Shown here: positions 9,155 to 17,672 of the stretch, in pieces
How positions within the stretch are numbered: position 1 is the stretch's first letter
Layout: each line of letters starts with the position of its first letter
DNA from: Candidatus Colivivens caballi
GTDB lineage: Bacteria; Bacteroidota; Bacteroidia; Bacteroidales; Bacteroidaceae
Length of the DNA stretch: 64,000 nt
Assembly (NCBI GenBank): GCA_018065565.1
Contig: JAGHSZ010000020.1
Location: forward strand, 20,729-84,728
Direction: 5' to 3'
Position numbers and translations under genes: made by a program
The notes under the pieces: model-generated
What the model was told of the DNA's origin: nothing
The model's input: the letters and a program-made list of their open reading frames with translations, nothing else
Database searches by the model: none

Positions 9155-10213
9155 TTATTTCAGATGGTTCCACCCCTGTGCCTTGATGTCGAACTGTGCT
9201 CCGTCGCGTGTGATGAGCAGTTTGCCGTCGTCGGCATCGGTGATGTAGCCAATCATCTTCACATCGTCCATCGTTTCCACCTTCTCCTTGTCTGCCAAAG
9301 GGACGGTGAAGAGCAGCTCGTAGTCCTCACCTCCGTTGAGGGCGCAGGTGATGACATTCAGGTTGAATTCTTCGGCCTGTGCCGCCGTCTGGTAGTCGAG
9401 CGGAATGTGCTCTTCATAGACTCGGCATCCGCAGTGGCTGTCCTCGCAGATGTGAAGGAGTTCGCTGCTGAGTCCGTCGCTTATGTCCATCATGGCAGTT
9501 GGCTGAATGCCTAACTGGCGCAGCTGGCGAACGATGTCGCCACGGGCTTCGGGTTTCAGCTGGCGTTCAAGCAGGTACTCGCGACCCGAGAAGTCGGGCT
9601 GGAAGTCGATGGGCTGACCCTTTGCCTCTGCCTGCTGACTGTAAAAGACTTCTTTCTCGCGCTCAAACAACTGCAATCCAAGGTATGCGGCTCCAAGGTT
9701 GCCGCTGACGCAGATGAGGTCGGTGGGCTTTGCCCCGCTTCGGTAGATGGCCTTGCCCCGCTCCACATCGCCGATGCAGGTGATGCTGATCATCAGTCCA
9801 GTGAGTGAGGATGTGGTGTCGCCGCCCACGATGTCCACATTGTGGGCATCACATGCCAGCCGCAGTCCGTCGTAGAACTCCTCCATGTCGGCAAGTGTGA
9901 AACGCTTGCTCAGTCCCAGACTGACCGTAATCTGCCTGGGTGTCCCTCCCATGGCATAGACATCGCTGATGTTCACCATTGCTGACTTGTAGCCAAGGTG
10001 CCGGAGGGGAACATAGGTGAGGTCGAAGTGTATGCCTTCGAGGAGCAGGTCGGTGGTGACAAGGACTTCCTTGTCGGCATCAAACTTCAACACGGCGCAG
10101 TCGTCGCCCACACCCTTGATGGTTGATGGATTGTGAATGGGGAGTTGGTCGGTGAGATGGTGAATCAATCCGAATTCGCCGAGGTCTTTTATGTCTTTTT
10201 CTTGTTCTGCCAT
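9155..10213 (-). CDS. thiL: Thiamine-monophosphate kinase
   Basis: ThiL phosphorylates thiamine monophosphate to the active cofactor thiamine diphosphate, using ATP. The protein of about 352 residues carries the family signatures: GEFGLIHHL at the N-terminus, GVGDDCAVL, VTTDLLLEGIHFD, GYKSAMVNISDVYAMGG, DIVGGDTTSS and MMDISDGLSSEL. An ATG ten codons upstream would add a short tail encoded by the repeat-rich spacer, so the ATG at 10213 is preferred. No TPP riboswitch is seen upstream. Confidence 0.95.
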   Translation of the reverse strand: MAEQEKDIKDLGEFGLIHHLTDQLPIHNPSTIKGVGDDCAVLKFDADKEVLVTTDLLLEGIHFDLTYVPLRHLGYKSAMVNISDVYAMGGTPRQITVSLGLSKRFTLADMEEFYDGLRLACDAHNVDIVGGDTTSSLTGLMISITCIGDVERGKAIYRSGAKPTDLICVSGNLGAAYLGLQLFEREKEVFYSQQAEAKGQPIDFQPDFSGREYLLERQLKPEARGDIVRQLRQLGIQPTAMMDISDGLSSELLHICEDSHCGCRVYEEHIPLDYQTAAQAEEFNLNVITCALNGGEDYELLFTVPLADKEKVETMDDVKMIGYITDADDGKLLITRDGAQFDIKAQGWNHLK

Positions 10214-10217
10214 TGGG

Positions 10218-10307
10218 TTCTCTTTACATTTGCCGTTAGCCATTAGCCATTGGCTTCTCTTTACATTTGCTGTTTGCTGTTAGCCATTGGCCATTGGCCA
10301 TTGGCAC
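10218..10307. repeat. Intergenic GCCATTA/GCCATTG heptamer repeats
   Basis: Upstream of thiL there are several head-to-tail GCCATT(A/G) heptamers at 10240-10254 and 10291-10305. A 16-base direct repeat starting TTCTCTTTACATT occurs at 10218 and 10255, 37 bases apart. The same heptamer family appears at 11213-11330 and, on the other strand, at 17367-17621. Confidence 0.75.
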
Positions 10308-10337
10308 TGTTCACTATTCACTTTTCACTATTCACTT

Positions 10338-10358
10338 ACTCCTCCCCTCGGGGGAGTC
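10338..10358 (-). terminator. GC-rich hairpin downstream of pnp
   Basis: A CTCCCC...GGGGAG hairpin with a three-base loop lies about 10 bases beyond the pnp stop codon on the minus strand. Its position suggests a 3' end, but it lacks a strong T-run. Confidence 0.45.
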
Positions 10359-10367
10359 AGAAGGGGG

Positions 10368-11180
10368 CTACTTCACTTTCTTGATGAGCTCCTTCATCAG
10401 TGCGGTCATTCGAGGCTGGGCGGCATCGGCTGCAATCTGGACTTCTTCGTGGCTGACCTTGACTGCCTCGTCGAATCCTCCGAGGTCGGTGATGACGCTG
10501 ATGCCAAATACCTTGATGCCGCAGTGAACGGCTACAATGACTTCTGGCACTGTTGACATGCCAACAGCATCGGCACCGAGTGCGCGGAATGCGCGGTACT
10601 CAGATGGTGTCTCAAATGTAGGGCCTGGGGTGCCATAGTAAACGCCTTTGTGAACCTTGATGCCGAGTTCCCTGGCTGCGTCTTCTACGATGGCAATGAA
10701 GTGTTTGTCGTAGGCTTCATGCATTGAGGGGAAGCGTGGACCCGTTGGGAAGTTCTTGCCGCGCAGTGGGTTCTCTGGGAACATGTTGATGTGGTCTTCG
10801 ATAATCATGAGGTCGCCAACCGAGAATGCAGGATTCATGCCTCCTGCTGCATTGCTGACAAAGAGGTTCTTGATGCCCAGTTCGTACATTACACGGACAG
10901 GGAATGTCACTTCTTTCATGTCGTAACCTTCATAGTAGTGGAAGCGTCCCTGCATGGCAAGAATCTCTTTGCCTCCGAGCTTGCCGAAGAGCAGCTTGCC
11001 GCTATGTCCCTCTACTGTTGATATTGGCATGTTTGGAATCTCGCTGTAAGGGATTTCGGTTTCAATATCAATTTCTTCGACTAATCGTCCTAATCCGCTG
11101 CCGAGGATGATGGCAGTTTCGGGTTTGCTGGTCATTCGCTGGCGAAGGAACTCAGCTGTTTCTTGAATTTTCTCGTACAT
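10368..11180 (-). CDS. Purine-nucleoside phosphorylase (trimeric, PunA type)
   Basis: The enzyme cleaves purine nucleosides with phosphate to free base and ribose-1-phosphate for salvage. The 270-residue protein has the trimeric PNP signatures ILGSGLG, MQGRFHYYEGY, VSNAAGG, GPTFETPSE and GADAVGMSTVPE. In the base-recognition loop the sequence is VITDLGG, with Asp where the mammalian enzyme has Asn (VITN); this residue influences 6-oxo versus 6-amino purine choice, so the substrate range may differ. The start is the ATG at 11180; an in-frame extension lies in repeat-rich spacer. It sits alone between repeat arrays. Confidence 0.93.
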   Translation of the reverse strand: MYEKIQETAEFLRQRMTSKPETAIILGSGLGRLVEEIDIETEIPYSEIPNMPISTVEGHSGKLLFGKLGGKEILAMQGRFHYYEGYDMKEVTFPVRVMYELGIKNLFVSNAAGGMNPAFSVGDLMIIEDHINMFPENPLRGKNFPTGPRFPSMHEAYDKHFIAIVEDAARELGIKVHKGVYYGTPGPTFETPSEYRAFRALGADAVGMSTVPEVIVAVHCGIKVFGISVITDLGGFDEAVKVSHEEVQIAADAAQPRMTALMKELIKKVK

Positions 11181-11212
11181 AGATATAAGTTTAAAATTAT
11201 ATGTTAAATTTA

Positions 11213-11330
11213 GGCTGTTAGCCATTAGCTGTTAGCCATTGGCCATTAGCTGTTAGCCATTATTTAGGCCGTTAGCTGTTAGCCATTGGCCATTAGCTGT
11301 TAGCCATTAGCCATTATCCATTAGCTTAGA
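11213..11330. repeat. GCCATTA/GCCATTG heptamer repeats upstream of pnp
   Basis: The spacer is built almost entirely from AGCCATT(A/G) and AGCTGTT units in tandem, the same family as at 10218-10307. No gene is seen in it. Confidence 0.75.
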
Positions 11331-11370
11331 GCTTAGAGTTTAGGACGCTCTCATCTCTCCACTTTTTCAC

Positions 11371-11463
11371 TCTTCACTTTTCTTTTTTCACTTGCGAAGC
11401 ACTACTTTTCACTTTTCTTTTTTCACTTGCGAAGCACTACTTTTCACTTTTCACTCTTCACTT
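11371..11463. repeat. 35-bp tandem repeat with TTCACTTGCGAAGCAC core
   Basis: CTTGCGAAGCACTAC occurs at 11391 and 11426, exactly 35 bases apart, within T-rich TTTTCAC units. The core resembles the ACATGCGCAGCACCC core of the 55-bp repeat near 17.5 kb. The array runs into the end of lpxK, whose last codons (VKSEK) come from TTTTCAC units. Confidence 0.65.
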
Positions 11464-12481
11464 CCTTTGTGATTGAACTGATGATTCGGTCTTCAAATTC
11501 AGCTTGTTCGCCGTTCATGATTTCCACTTCGATGGGGAGTGAACAGAGCGACTCGGTGTGGAGCAGGGGGGCAAGACGAGTATAGTCTTTTTCCGTAGTC
11601 ACAATCAGACGCTGGCTTCCTTCCAGTGCTTCATAGGCTTGTCTGATGCCTGTGATGTCGGCTTGGGTGAAGTTGTGGTGGTCGCCAAAGCGCATGGAGT
11701 TGAAGTCGGTGTATTTCCCCAGTTCCTCTTCCAGTGGGCGTGGATTGGCGATGCCTGTGATCAGCAGCACAGAATAGTCTTTCAGTTGGTCAAGGCTTAT
11801 GCCGTTGGACAGTTTGCCGTATTTGATTCGTGAGAAATACAGTTGCTGCTGTGGTTCCAGTTTCAAGTTGGTGTGCAGTTTGCCCTTTTGAAATTCGTTT
11901 ACTGCTGTTTCGGTGCATTTTGTGACGATGACGATGTCTGCCCGTCTGTGTCCCTTTCTGCTTTCGCGCAGCCGTCCCATTGGCATCAGCCAGTCGGTCG
12001 AGTAGAGCCTGTGACGGTCTGTGAGCAGTATGCTGACTGTCGGTTGTACCCTGCGGTGCTGGAAAGCGTCGTCAAGCAGAATGACATCGGGGCGCTTGTC
12101 GAGGTCCTGCAGCCTCTGGATGCCTTCGCATCTGTCGGCATCGACGGCTACGGTAAGTCCCTGGAATTTGTGAAACATCTGATAGGGTTCGTCGCCTATG
12201 TCTGCGACGGTGGAACTGTCGTCTGCCAGGACAAATCCCTTGGTCTTCCGTTTGTATCCACGGCTGAGAACAGCCACATGCATGCCTTTTGCCTGAAACA
12301 GGCGTATGAGGTATTCAGTGTGTGGTGTCTTGCCAGTGCCTCCTACTGCCAAGTTGCCTATGCAGATGGTCGGTATGTCGAAGGTGTACGACTGAAGAAT
12401 TGAACAGTCGTACATCCAGTTGCGTATGGATGTGACACCATCGTAGAGGACTGCAAAGGGATAGAGCAGAAAGTCGAGCAT
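11444..12481 (-). CDS. lpxK: Tetraacyldisaccharide 4'-kinase
   Basis: LpxK phosphorylates the 4' position of the lipid A disaccharide precursor at the inner membrane, the sixth step of the Raetz pathway. The 345-residue protein has an N-terminal membrane-associated helix (MLDFLLYPFAVLYDG), the P-loop GNLAVGGTGKTP, LSRGYKRKTKG, GDEPYQM and the DDAFQHRR signature. A TTG start ten codons upstream is in frame, but the ATG at 12481 matches the family N-terminus. It lies 32 bases after sppA and is probably cotranscribed with it. The last few codons fall in the adjacent TTTTCAC repeat. Confidence 0.94.
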   Translation of the reverse strand: MLDFLLYPFAVLYDGVTSIRNWMYDCSILQSYTFDIPTICIGNLAVGGTGKTPHTEYLIRLFQAKGMHVAVLSRGYKRKTKGFVLADDSSTVADIGDEPYQMFHKFQGLTVAVDADRCEGIQRLQDLDKRPDVILLDDAFQHRRVQPTVSILLTDRHRLYSTDWLMPMGRLRESRKGHRRADIVIVTKCTETAVNEFQKGKLHTNLKLEPQQQLYFSRIKYGKLSNGISLDQLKDYSVLLITGIANPRPLEEELGKYTDFNSMRFGDHHNFTQADITGIRQAYEALEGSQRLIVTTEKDYTRLAPLLHTESLCSLPIEVEIMNGEQAEFEDRIISSITKEVKSEK

Positions 12482-12513
12482 GTTGATGTGTTGATTTGCT
12501 GATGCCTCCAAAC

Positions 12514-14292
12514 TTACATGTTGAACTTCAAGAAGTAAGGGAGTGCAGCCTGTATGTTGTCCTTGTTGTTGATGTTCTGGATGGACTTGACCATAGGGTA
12601 GAACTCTCCAAGGTTTGCCTTGAGTTGTTCGTCGGCATAACTTGTAGGTTTAACTTCCTGGAGGAGGTTTTCAAATATACTTGCCTTTTCAGGATATGTC
12701 TTTATGGTGCATTCCTTTACTTTTGCTTTCTTTTTTGCGACTGCGATGGCATCGTCAAGGTTTCCAAGTTGGTCAACCAGGCCAATCTTCTTAGCGTGTT
12801 CACCTGTCCATACTCGTCCCTCACCGATTACCTTGATTGAGTCCTGACTCAGACCGCGTCCTTCTGCACAGCGTCGTGTAAAGAGGTCGTAGCCTTTGTT
12901 GATGTAAGCCTGGAGTGCAGCACTTTCGTTGTCGGTGACAGGGCGAGAGTAGTCGCCAAAGTCTGCAAATTCGTGTGTCTTTACTGTTACGAAATTGAGT
13001 GCGAGTTTGTCGTTGATGAGTTCGCTGGCCTCAGGGAACATACCGAAGATGCCGATTGAGCCTGTGAGGGTGGTTGGTTCAGCAACAATCCAGTTGGCTG
13101 CACATGAAATGTAGTAACCGCCACTTGCTGCATATCCACCCATACTTACGATGATAGGTTTCTTTGCCTTGATGTTCATCACCTGATGCCAGATTTGTTC
13201 AGAAGCATATGCACTTCCACCTGGTGAGTTGACACGGAGTACCACAGCCTTGATGTCGTCGTTGTCGGCAAGTTCCTTCAATTCACGGATAACTTTTGTG
13301 CCAACGATTGATGCTTCATTTGAGTATAAGTTGGTAGTCGCCTCTTCCTGAACGATTTCTCCTTCGGCATAATAAACGGCAATGATGTCTCCGCTTGGAT
13401 TCTTTGGCTGAGCCGATTCGAGTGATGCAACATCGGTGTAGGTTGCTGTGTTGTAGTCTGCTTTGTCCTTCATCATGTTGGAGATGATGCCAGGCACTTC
13501 GTCGGAATATGCAATCTTGTCAACGAGTTTCATCTTCTTGTACTCCTTGGTCGAAGTGAAGACGAGTGGCATGTTTGTAATGGAGTCGAGTGCAGCAGGT
13601 TGCAGTTTGCGTGACTTTGCGACATCGTTGTTGAACACATTCCATATTTCGCTTGAGAAGGTTTCAATCTGTTCGCGGTTGGCGTCGCTCATGTCGTCGA
13701 GGATGTAAGGTTCGACAGCTGATTTGTATGTGCCCACTTTGAATATCTGCATTTTGACACCTACTTTTTCGAGCAACTTCTTGTAGTATATGGTCTGCAT
13801 TGACATGCCGTGCCAGTCGATTGTTCCTTCTGGGTTGATGACGAGTGAGTCGGCTGTGCTGCACAGGTAATATGCACCCTGTGAGTAGTTGTCGCCGTAT
13901 GCCACAATGAATTTGCCAGATTTCTTGAAGTCGAGCAGTGCGTTTCGGATTTCTTCATATCCAGCAGGTGTGCTGCTGAGGGCGCCTGCTTCGAGATAGA
14001 TTCCTTTGATGTTCTCGTTGCTCTTCGCGTTCTTGATTGATGCTAAGATTTCGTCGAGTCCCATTTCTGACATGTCTTGTCCGAGGAAATTTGCCAGTGG
14101 GTTTTCTGCTGCGCGTTCATTGATGGTTCCGTTGAGCTGGATTACCATTACGGAGTTGTCTGCAATCTGTTTTGGAGCCGAATCCATAGAGAGGAGCCCT
14201 ACAAAGGTGATTGTTGCAAAGATTGCATAGAGCAGACCAAGCACAATGATACCTGTGATGGTTGCGAGTGTGTACTTTAAGAATTGTTTCAT
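12514..14292 (-). CDS. sppA: Signal peptide peptidase SppA, 67K type
   Basis: This membrane protease degrades released signal peptides. At 592 residues it is the long (67K) form with two tandem S49 domains. An N-terminal transmembrane segment (TLATITGIIVLGLLYAIFATITFVGLL) anchors it. The N-terminal domain has YGDNYSQGAYYLCSTAD, the region of the catalytic Lys, and the C-terminal domain has RVNSPGGSAYASE with the nucleophile Ser, followed by MGGYAASGGYYIS. It is directly upstream of lpxK, possibly linking two envelope functions in one transcript. Confidence 0.95.
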   Translation of the reverse strand: MKQFLKYTLATITGIIVLGLLYAIFATITFVGLLSMDSAPKQIADNSVMVIQLNGTINERAAENPLANFLGQDMSEMGLDEILASIKNAKSNENIKGIYLEAGALSSTPAGYEEIRNALLDFKKSGKFIVAYGDNYSQGAYYLCSTADSLVINPEGTIDWHGMSMQTIYYKKLLEKVGVKMQIFKVGTYKSAVEPYILDDMSDANREQIETFSSEIWNVFNNDVAKSRKLQPAALDSITNMPLVFTSTKEYKKMKLVDKIAYSDEVPGIISNMMKDKADYNTATYTDVASLESAQPKNPSGDIIAVYYAEGEIVQEEATTNLYSNEASIVGTKVIRELKELADNDDIKAVVLRVNSPGGSAYASEQIWHQVMNIKAKKPIIVSMGGYAASGGYYISCAANWIVAEPTTLTGSIGIFGMFPEASELINDKLALNFVTVKTHEFADFGDYSRPVTDNESAALQAYINKGYDLFTRRCAEGRGLSQDSIKVIGEGRVWTGEHAKKIGLVDQLGNLDDAIAVAKKKAKVKECTIKTYPEKASIFENLLQEVKPTSYADEQLKANLGEFYPMVKSIQNINNKDNIQAALPYFLKFNM

Positions 14293-14433
14293 TGTGTATT
14301 TGTTATTTGATTAATTTGTTTTTGTTTCGGTATGCTGCTGTATGTTCTTGTGGTTTTACATGATGTTGTGTGGTATTGTACCTGTATTAGTTATAGCACA
14401 ATCGTATGTTCGTCATGATGCTATCACCACACA

Positions 14434-14538
14434 CCTTACAAATGTTTCGCTGCATGAAATGATGGTTTCATGGCATGAAACGACGATATTGCGACTTGAA
14501 ACGACGATTTCATGATTTAATACCACGATTTTTGTTGA
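14434..14538. repeat. 21-bp-period intergenic repeat
   Basis: TGAAA(T/C)GA(T/C)G units start at 14455, 14476 and 14497, with a degenerate unit at 14518: a constant 21-base step. The array fills much of the sppA upstream spacer (14293-14563), which holds no gene. Confidence 0.6.
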
Positions 14539-14563
14539 TGGCGTCGTCCTTCTCAGTCTGACA

Positions 14564-15679
14564 TCAATGTTTCAGCCATCGGTAGTATTCGCATGCTGCA
14601 AGAAGCCATGCTCCGGTGCCGAATGGTGCCTGCGACCTCGCATCGACGGTGCGTGTAGGGTCGGGCTTTTCACCGATTGGTTGAACATAACCAATGCTGC
14701 CGTCGTCTTGGAGTGCAATGGTTGACAGATATTTCCATGCTCGGTCGATGGTCTGCTTGTAGTCCTTTTCTTTCAGCAGTCCGTGGTTGATGCCCCACAG
14801 AATGCCGTAGGTGAAGAATGCGGTTCCGCTGGTCTCATATCCTGGTGCATCGTCTTCGCATAGCATCGAACGACTCCAGTAGCCACCTTGGTTCTGGCAT
14901 TGTTTCACTGCTTCTGCCAACTGCAGGAAGCGCTGAACATAGAACGGGCGGTATTTGCTGTTTTGAGGTAGGTCGGTCAGCACTCGTGCCAGTCCAGCCA
15001 GAACCCATCCGTCGCCACGAGCCCAGAAACTCTTGCCGTCGTTGCAACTTGTCTTCACCTTTGGGTAAACATATTTTGCGTCGCGGTAGTACAGGTGGAC
15101 ATCCTTGTCGAACAGCAGGCTGTCAGTCCAGCGGAAGCACTGGTACTGTTTGTCGAGCAGTCGCTCATCGTGTGTCACTGTGTAGAGCTTCGAGAAAATA
15201 GGCATTCCCATGTAGAGCGCATCCGACCACCACCAGTAGTCGTTGGCATCCGACTTCGCCTGAGTTGTCATCACATGTATTGCGCGTTCGATGCGCTCAG
15301 TGCGCCGTTCCAGTTTGTATAGGTCGATATAGACCTGGAAGCATATCTGCCAGTCGGCAAATAGCACATGATTGTGGTCTTCGCCATAGGTTTTGTATTC
15401 CCATTTCGACTCATCCATCTGGCGTGCCCCCTTCCACTGGTTGTAGTTTGCCCACTTGATTGAGTAGTCGAGGTAACGGTTGTCGCCAGTCAGCTCATAG
15501 ACGGCCTGGTTGCCAGTGAAGTAGGCAGCATTGTCCCAGAATCCACGGCACTGTGGCGAGTTGTGTTCTTGCCAGTAGTTGTTCACTTTCACAATCATTC
15601 CTAATGTTTCAGATTTCTCCTGTCCTGTCATTGCTGTGCAGATTGTGAAAATCAGCAAAAGTGTGTATATGCGTCTCAT
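14564..15679 (-). CDS. Unsaturated rhamnogalacturonyl hydrolase-like protein (GH105/GH88)
   Basis: These (alpha/alpha)6-barrel enzymes remove unsaturated uronic acids from oligosaccharides made by polysaccharide lyases. The protein has a signal peptide (MRRIYTLLLIFTICTAMTGQ), the WWWSDALYMGMP segment expected to carry an active-site Asp, SFWARGDGWVLAGLA (family WARGxGW motif), GYETSGTAFFTYG, and a C-terminal DARSQAPFGTGAWLLA. The length of about 371 residues is normal. Upstream in-frame starts exist, but the ATG at 15679 puts the signal peptide first. Pectin- or glycosaminoglycan-type substrates are possible; a second relative is at 28.9 kb. Confidence 0.85.
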   Translation of the reverse strand: MRRIYTLLLIFTICTAMTGQEKSETLGMIVKVNNYWQEHNSPQCRGFWDNAAYFTGNQAVYELTGDNRYLDYSIKWANYNQWKGARQMDESKWEYKTYGEDHNHVLFADWQICFQVYIDLYKLERRTERIERAIHVMTTQAKSDANDYWWWSDALYMGMPIFSKLYTVTHDERLLDKQYQCFRWTDSLLFDKDVHLYYRDAKYVYPKVKTSCNDGKSFWARGDGWVLAGLARVLTDLPQNSKYRPFYVQRFLQLAEAVKQCQNQGGYWSRSMLCEDDAPGYETSGTAFFTYGILWGINHGLLKEKDYKQTIDRAWKYLSTIALQDDGSIGYVQPIGEKPDPTRTVDARSQAPFGTGAWLLAACEYYRWLKH

Positions 15680-15868
15680 CTTGCTTGGCGTTTTTTGTGA
15701 TTTGTCAGACATTTGTCGGTTTGTGAAACAGTTCCGGCTGCATGTAGCCCACATGTTTCAATCTGCAAATATGCAAAAAATATTTCAATTATTGATTGTC
15801 ACCGTTCAATTATTTCGGGTTTGGTGCTTAATTTGCCTGATGCACATTGCTAAATTGCAAATTATTCT

Positions 15869-15876
15869 TACCTTTG
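15869..15876 (+). promoter_or_regulatory. -7 promoter element (TACCTTTG), leaderless
   Basis: TACCTTTG is followed by CAAC and then the ATG at 15881, so transcription should begin at or next to the start codon. A TTG at 15847-15849 lies about 19 bases upstream, the right spacing for a -33 element. Confidence 0.75.
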
Positions 15877-15880
15877 CAAC

Positions 15881-17362
15881 ATGAAATTGCTTACAGACAA
15901 AGAACTGATAGAGGCTATTGACAAGCCTATTTTTCATAAGATATCGGAAGTTGCCGATGCTCTGCACCTTGATTGCTATGTGATAGGTGGATATGTCCGC
16001 GACCTGTTTCTTGAACGCCCAAGCAATGACATTGATGTCGTTGTGGTCAGTGGCGCTGATGCCGATGAACCGGCAGGGGATGATGAAAAAGCGACAGAGC
16101 ACACTGCCTCGCGCCCTGGCATAGTCATTGCCGAACATCTGAAACAGGTGCTGGGCAAGAAGGCAAGCATTGCCGTGTTCCGCAACTTCGGCACTGCGCA
16201 GGTGAAATGTGGAGGCATGGAAATCGAATTTGTAGGTGCACGGCGTGAGTCTTACAGTCACGACTCGCGCAAACCCATCATTGAGGACGGCACACTCGAA
16301 GACGACCAGAACCGCCGCGACTTCACCATCAATGCAATGGCGCTCTGCCTCAATGGTGACCGTTTTGGACAACTTGTTGACCCATTCTATGGATTGTACG
16401 ACCTTGAGGATGGAATCATACGCACACCGCTCGACCCCGATGTCACTTTCAGCGACGACCCTCTCCGCATGATGAGGTGCATACGGTTTGCCACCCAGCT
16501 CAATTTCACCTATGAGGATGAGACCTTTGATGCCATCAGCCGCAACCGTCAGCGCATACGAATCATCTCAGGTGAACGCATTGCCGAGGAACTCAATAAA
16601 ATCATCATGGCAAAGCACCCGTCGAAGGGATTCATCGACCTGGAACGCTGTGGACTGCTCGAAATCATCTTCCCGGAACTGTATGCTCTTGAAGGGGTGG
16701 AGACTCGTAACGGACGGGCACACAAGGACAACTTCTACCACACCCTTGAGGTGCTCGAAAATGTAGCCCGTGACGGTGCCGACCTGTGGCTCCGCTGGGC
16801 TGCCATACTCCATGATGTGGGCAAACCAAAGAGTAAACGATGGGACAACCAGTTGGGATGGACTTTCCACAATCACAACTACATAGGTGAGAAGATGGTG
16901 CCGTCGATATTCAAGCGCATGAAACTTCCTCTCGACCAGAAAATGAAATATGTGGAGAAACTTGTTGGGCTTCACATGCGTCCTATCGTGATTGCCGATG
17001 ACGTGGTCACTGATTCTGCTGTACGCCGTCTGCTCTTTGAGGCTGGCGACGACATCGACGACCTTATGCGTCTGTGCGATGCTGACATCACCTCAAAGAA
17101 TGAACAACGCAAGCGGCAGTTCCATCAGAACTTCCAACTGGTGCGTCAGAAACTGATTGACATCGAGGAGAAAGACCGCATCCGTAACATGAAACTTGCT
17201 GTCGATGGCGAGGAAATCATGGCCATGTTCAACCTTCAGCCTTGTGCCACCGTCGGTTCTCTGAAAATGCAGATGAAGGATGCCATCCTCGATGGTGTCA
17301 TCCGAAACGAACACGATGAATGTGTGGAGTTCCTGAAAAAGATTTATGAAAGTGATAAGTGA
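15881..17362 (+). CDS. CCA-adding enzyme/poly(A) polymerase-type nucleotidyltransferase with HD domain
   Basis: This class II tRNA nucleotidyltransferase-family protein has 493 residues. The head domain shows GGYVRDLFL and the metal-binding DIDVVV, then RRDFTINAMA and DPLRMMRCIRFATQL. An HD domain follows with HTLEVLENV, WAAILHDVGKP and HNHNYIGEKM. A hydrophilic insertion of about 22 residues (SGADADEPAGDDEKATE) separates the catalytic strand from the next helix, where close relatives are shorter. It most likely repairs or completes tRNA 3' CCA ends; a poly(A) polymerase role cannot be excluded by sequence. Leaderless promoter upstream; a repeat array follows. Confidence 0.92.
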   Translation: MKLLTDKELIEAIDKPIFHKISEVADALHLDCYVIGGYVRDLFLERPSNDIDVVVVSGADADEPAGDDEKATEHTASRPGIVIAEHLKQVLGKKASIAVFRNFGTAQVKCGGMEIEFVGARRESYSHDSRKPIIEDGTLEDDQNRRDFTINAMALCLNGDRFGQLVDPFYGLYDLEDGIIRTPLDPDVTFSDDPLRMMRCIRFATQLNFTYEDETFDAISRNRQRIRIISGERIAEELNKIIMAKHPSKGFIDLERCGLLEIIFPELYALEGVETRNGRAHKDNFYHTLEVLENVARDGADLWLRWAAILHDVGKPKSKRWDNQLGWTFHNHNYIGEKMVPSIFKRMKLPLDQKMKYVEKLVGLHMRPIVIADDVVTDSAVRRLLFEAGDDIDDLMRLCDADITSKNEQRKRQFHQNFQLVRQKLIDIEEKDRIRNMKLAVDGEEIMAMFNLQPCATVGSLKMQMKDAILDGVIRNEHDECVEFLKKIYESDK

Positions 17363-17366
17363 AAAT

Positions 17367-17621
17367 TTATGCTGTTAGCTGTTGGCCATTAGCCAATGGC
17401 TTTTTTTCACATGCGCAGCACCCATGCTAATGGCTAATGGCAAATGGCCAATGGCTTCTTTTCACATGCGCAGCACCCATGCTAATGGCAAATGGCTAAT
17501 GGCTAATGGCTTCTTTTCACATGCGCAGCACCCATGTTAATGGCTAATGGCCAATGGCAAATGGCTTCTTTTCACATGCGCAGCACCCATGCTAATGGCC
17601 AATGGCTAATGGCAAATGGCT
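17367..17621. repeat. 55-bp tandem array built from NAATGGC heptamers
   Basis: The core ATGCGCAGCACCCATG starts at 17411, 17466, 17521 and 17576, exactly 55 bases apart (the third copy has one change). Between cores are about four heptamers of form (T/A/C)AATGGC plus a CTTTTTTCAC-like segment. Heptamers also fill 17367-17400. This is a nested repeat: 7-bp units within a 55-bp unit. It has no open coding frame and lies between the nucleotidyltransferase gene and the TonB-C-like gene. Confidence 0.9.
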
Positions 17622-17672
17622 CAAAATATTCTGCTTAACTCCCTCTGCTTTTACTCTCTGACTTGCTTATGA

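Noticed and set aside
9071..9514. 147-codon plus frame antisense to thiL
   Set aside because: Shadow of a well-supported gene; Val/Cys-rich composition typical of antisense frames.
10214..10340. TPP riboswitch upstream of thiL
   Set aside because: The spacer consists of heptamer repeats and lacks the conserved THI-box sequence.
11843..12403. 186-codon plus-strand frame inside lpxK
   Set aside because: It is antisense to a clearly recognised enzyme and its translation has no domain pattern.
17367..17621. Coding repeats in the 55-bp array
   Set aside because: 55 is not a multiple of three and stops occur in all frames.
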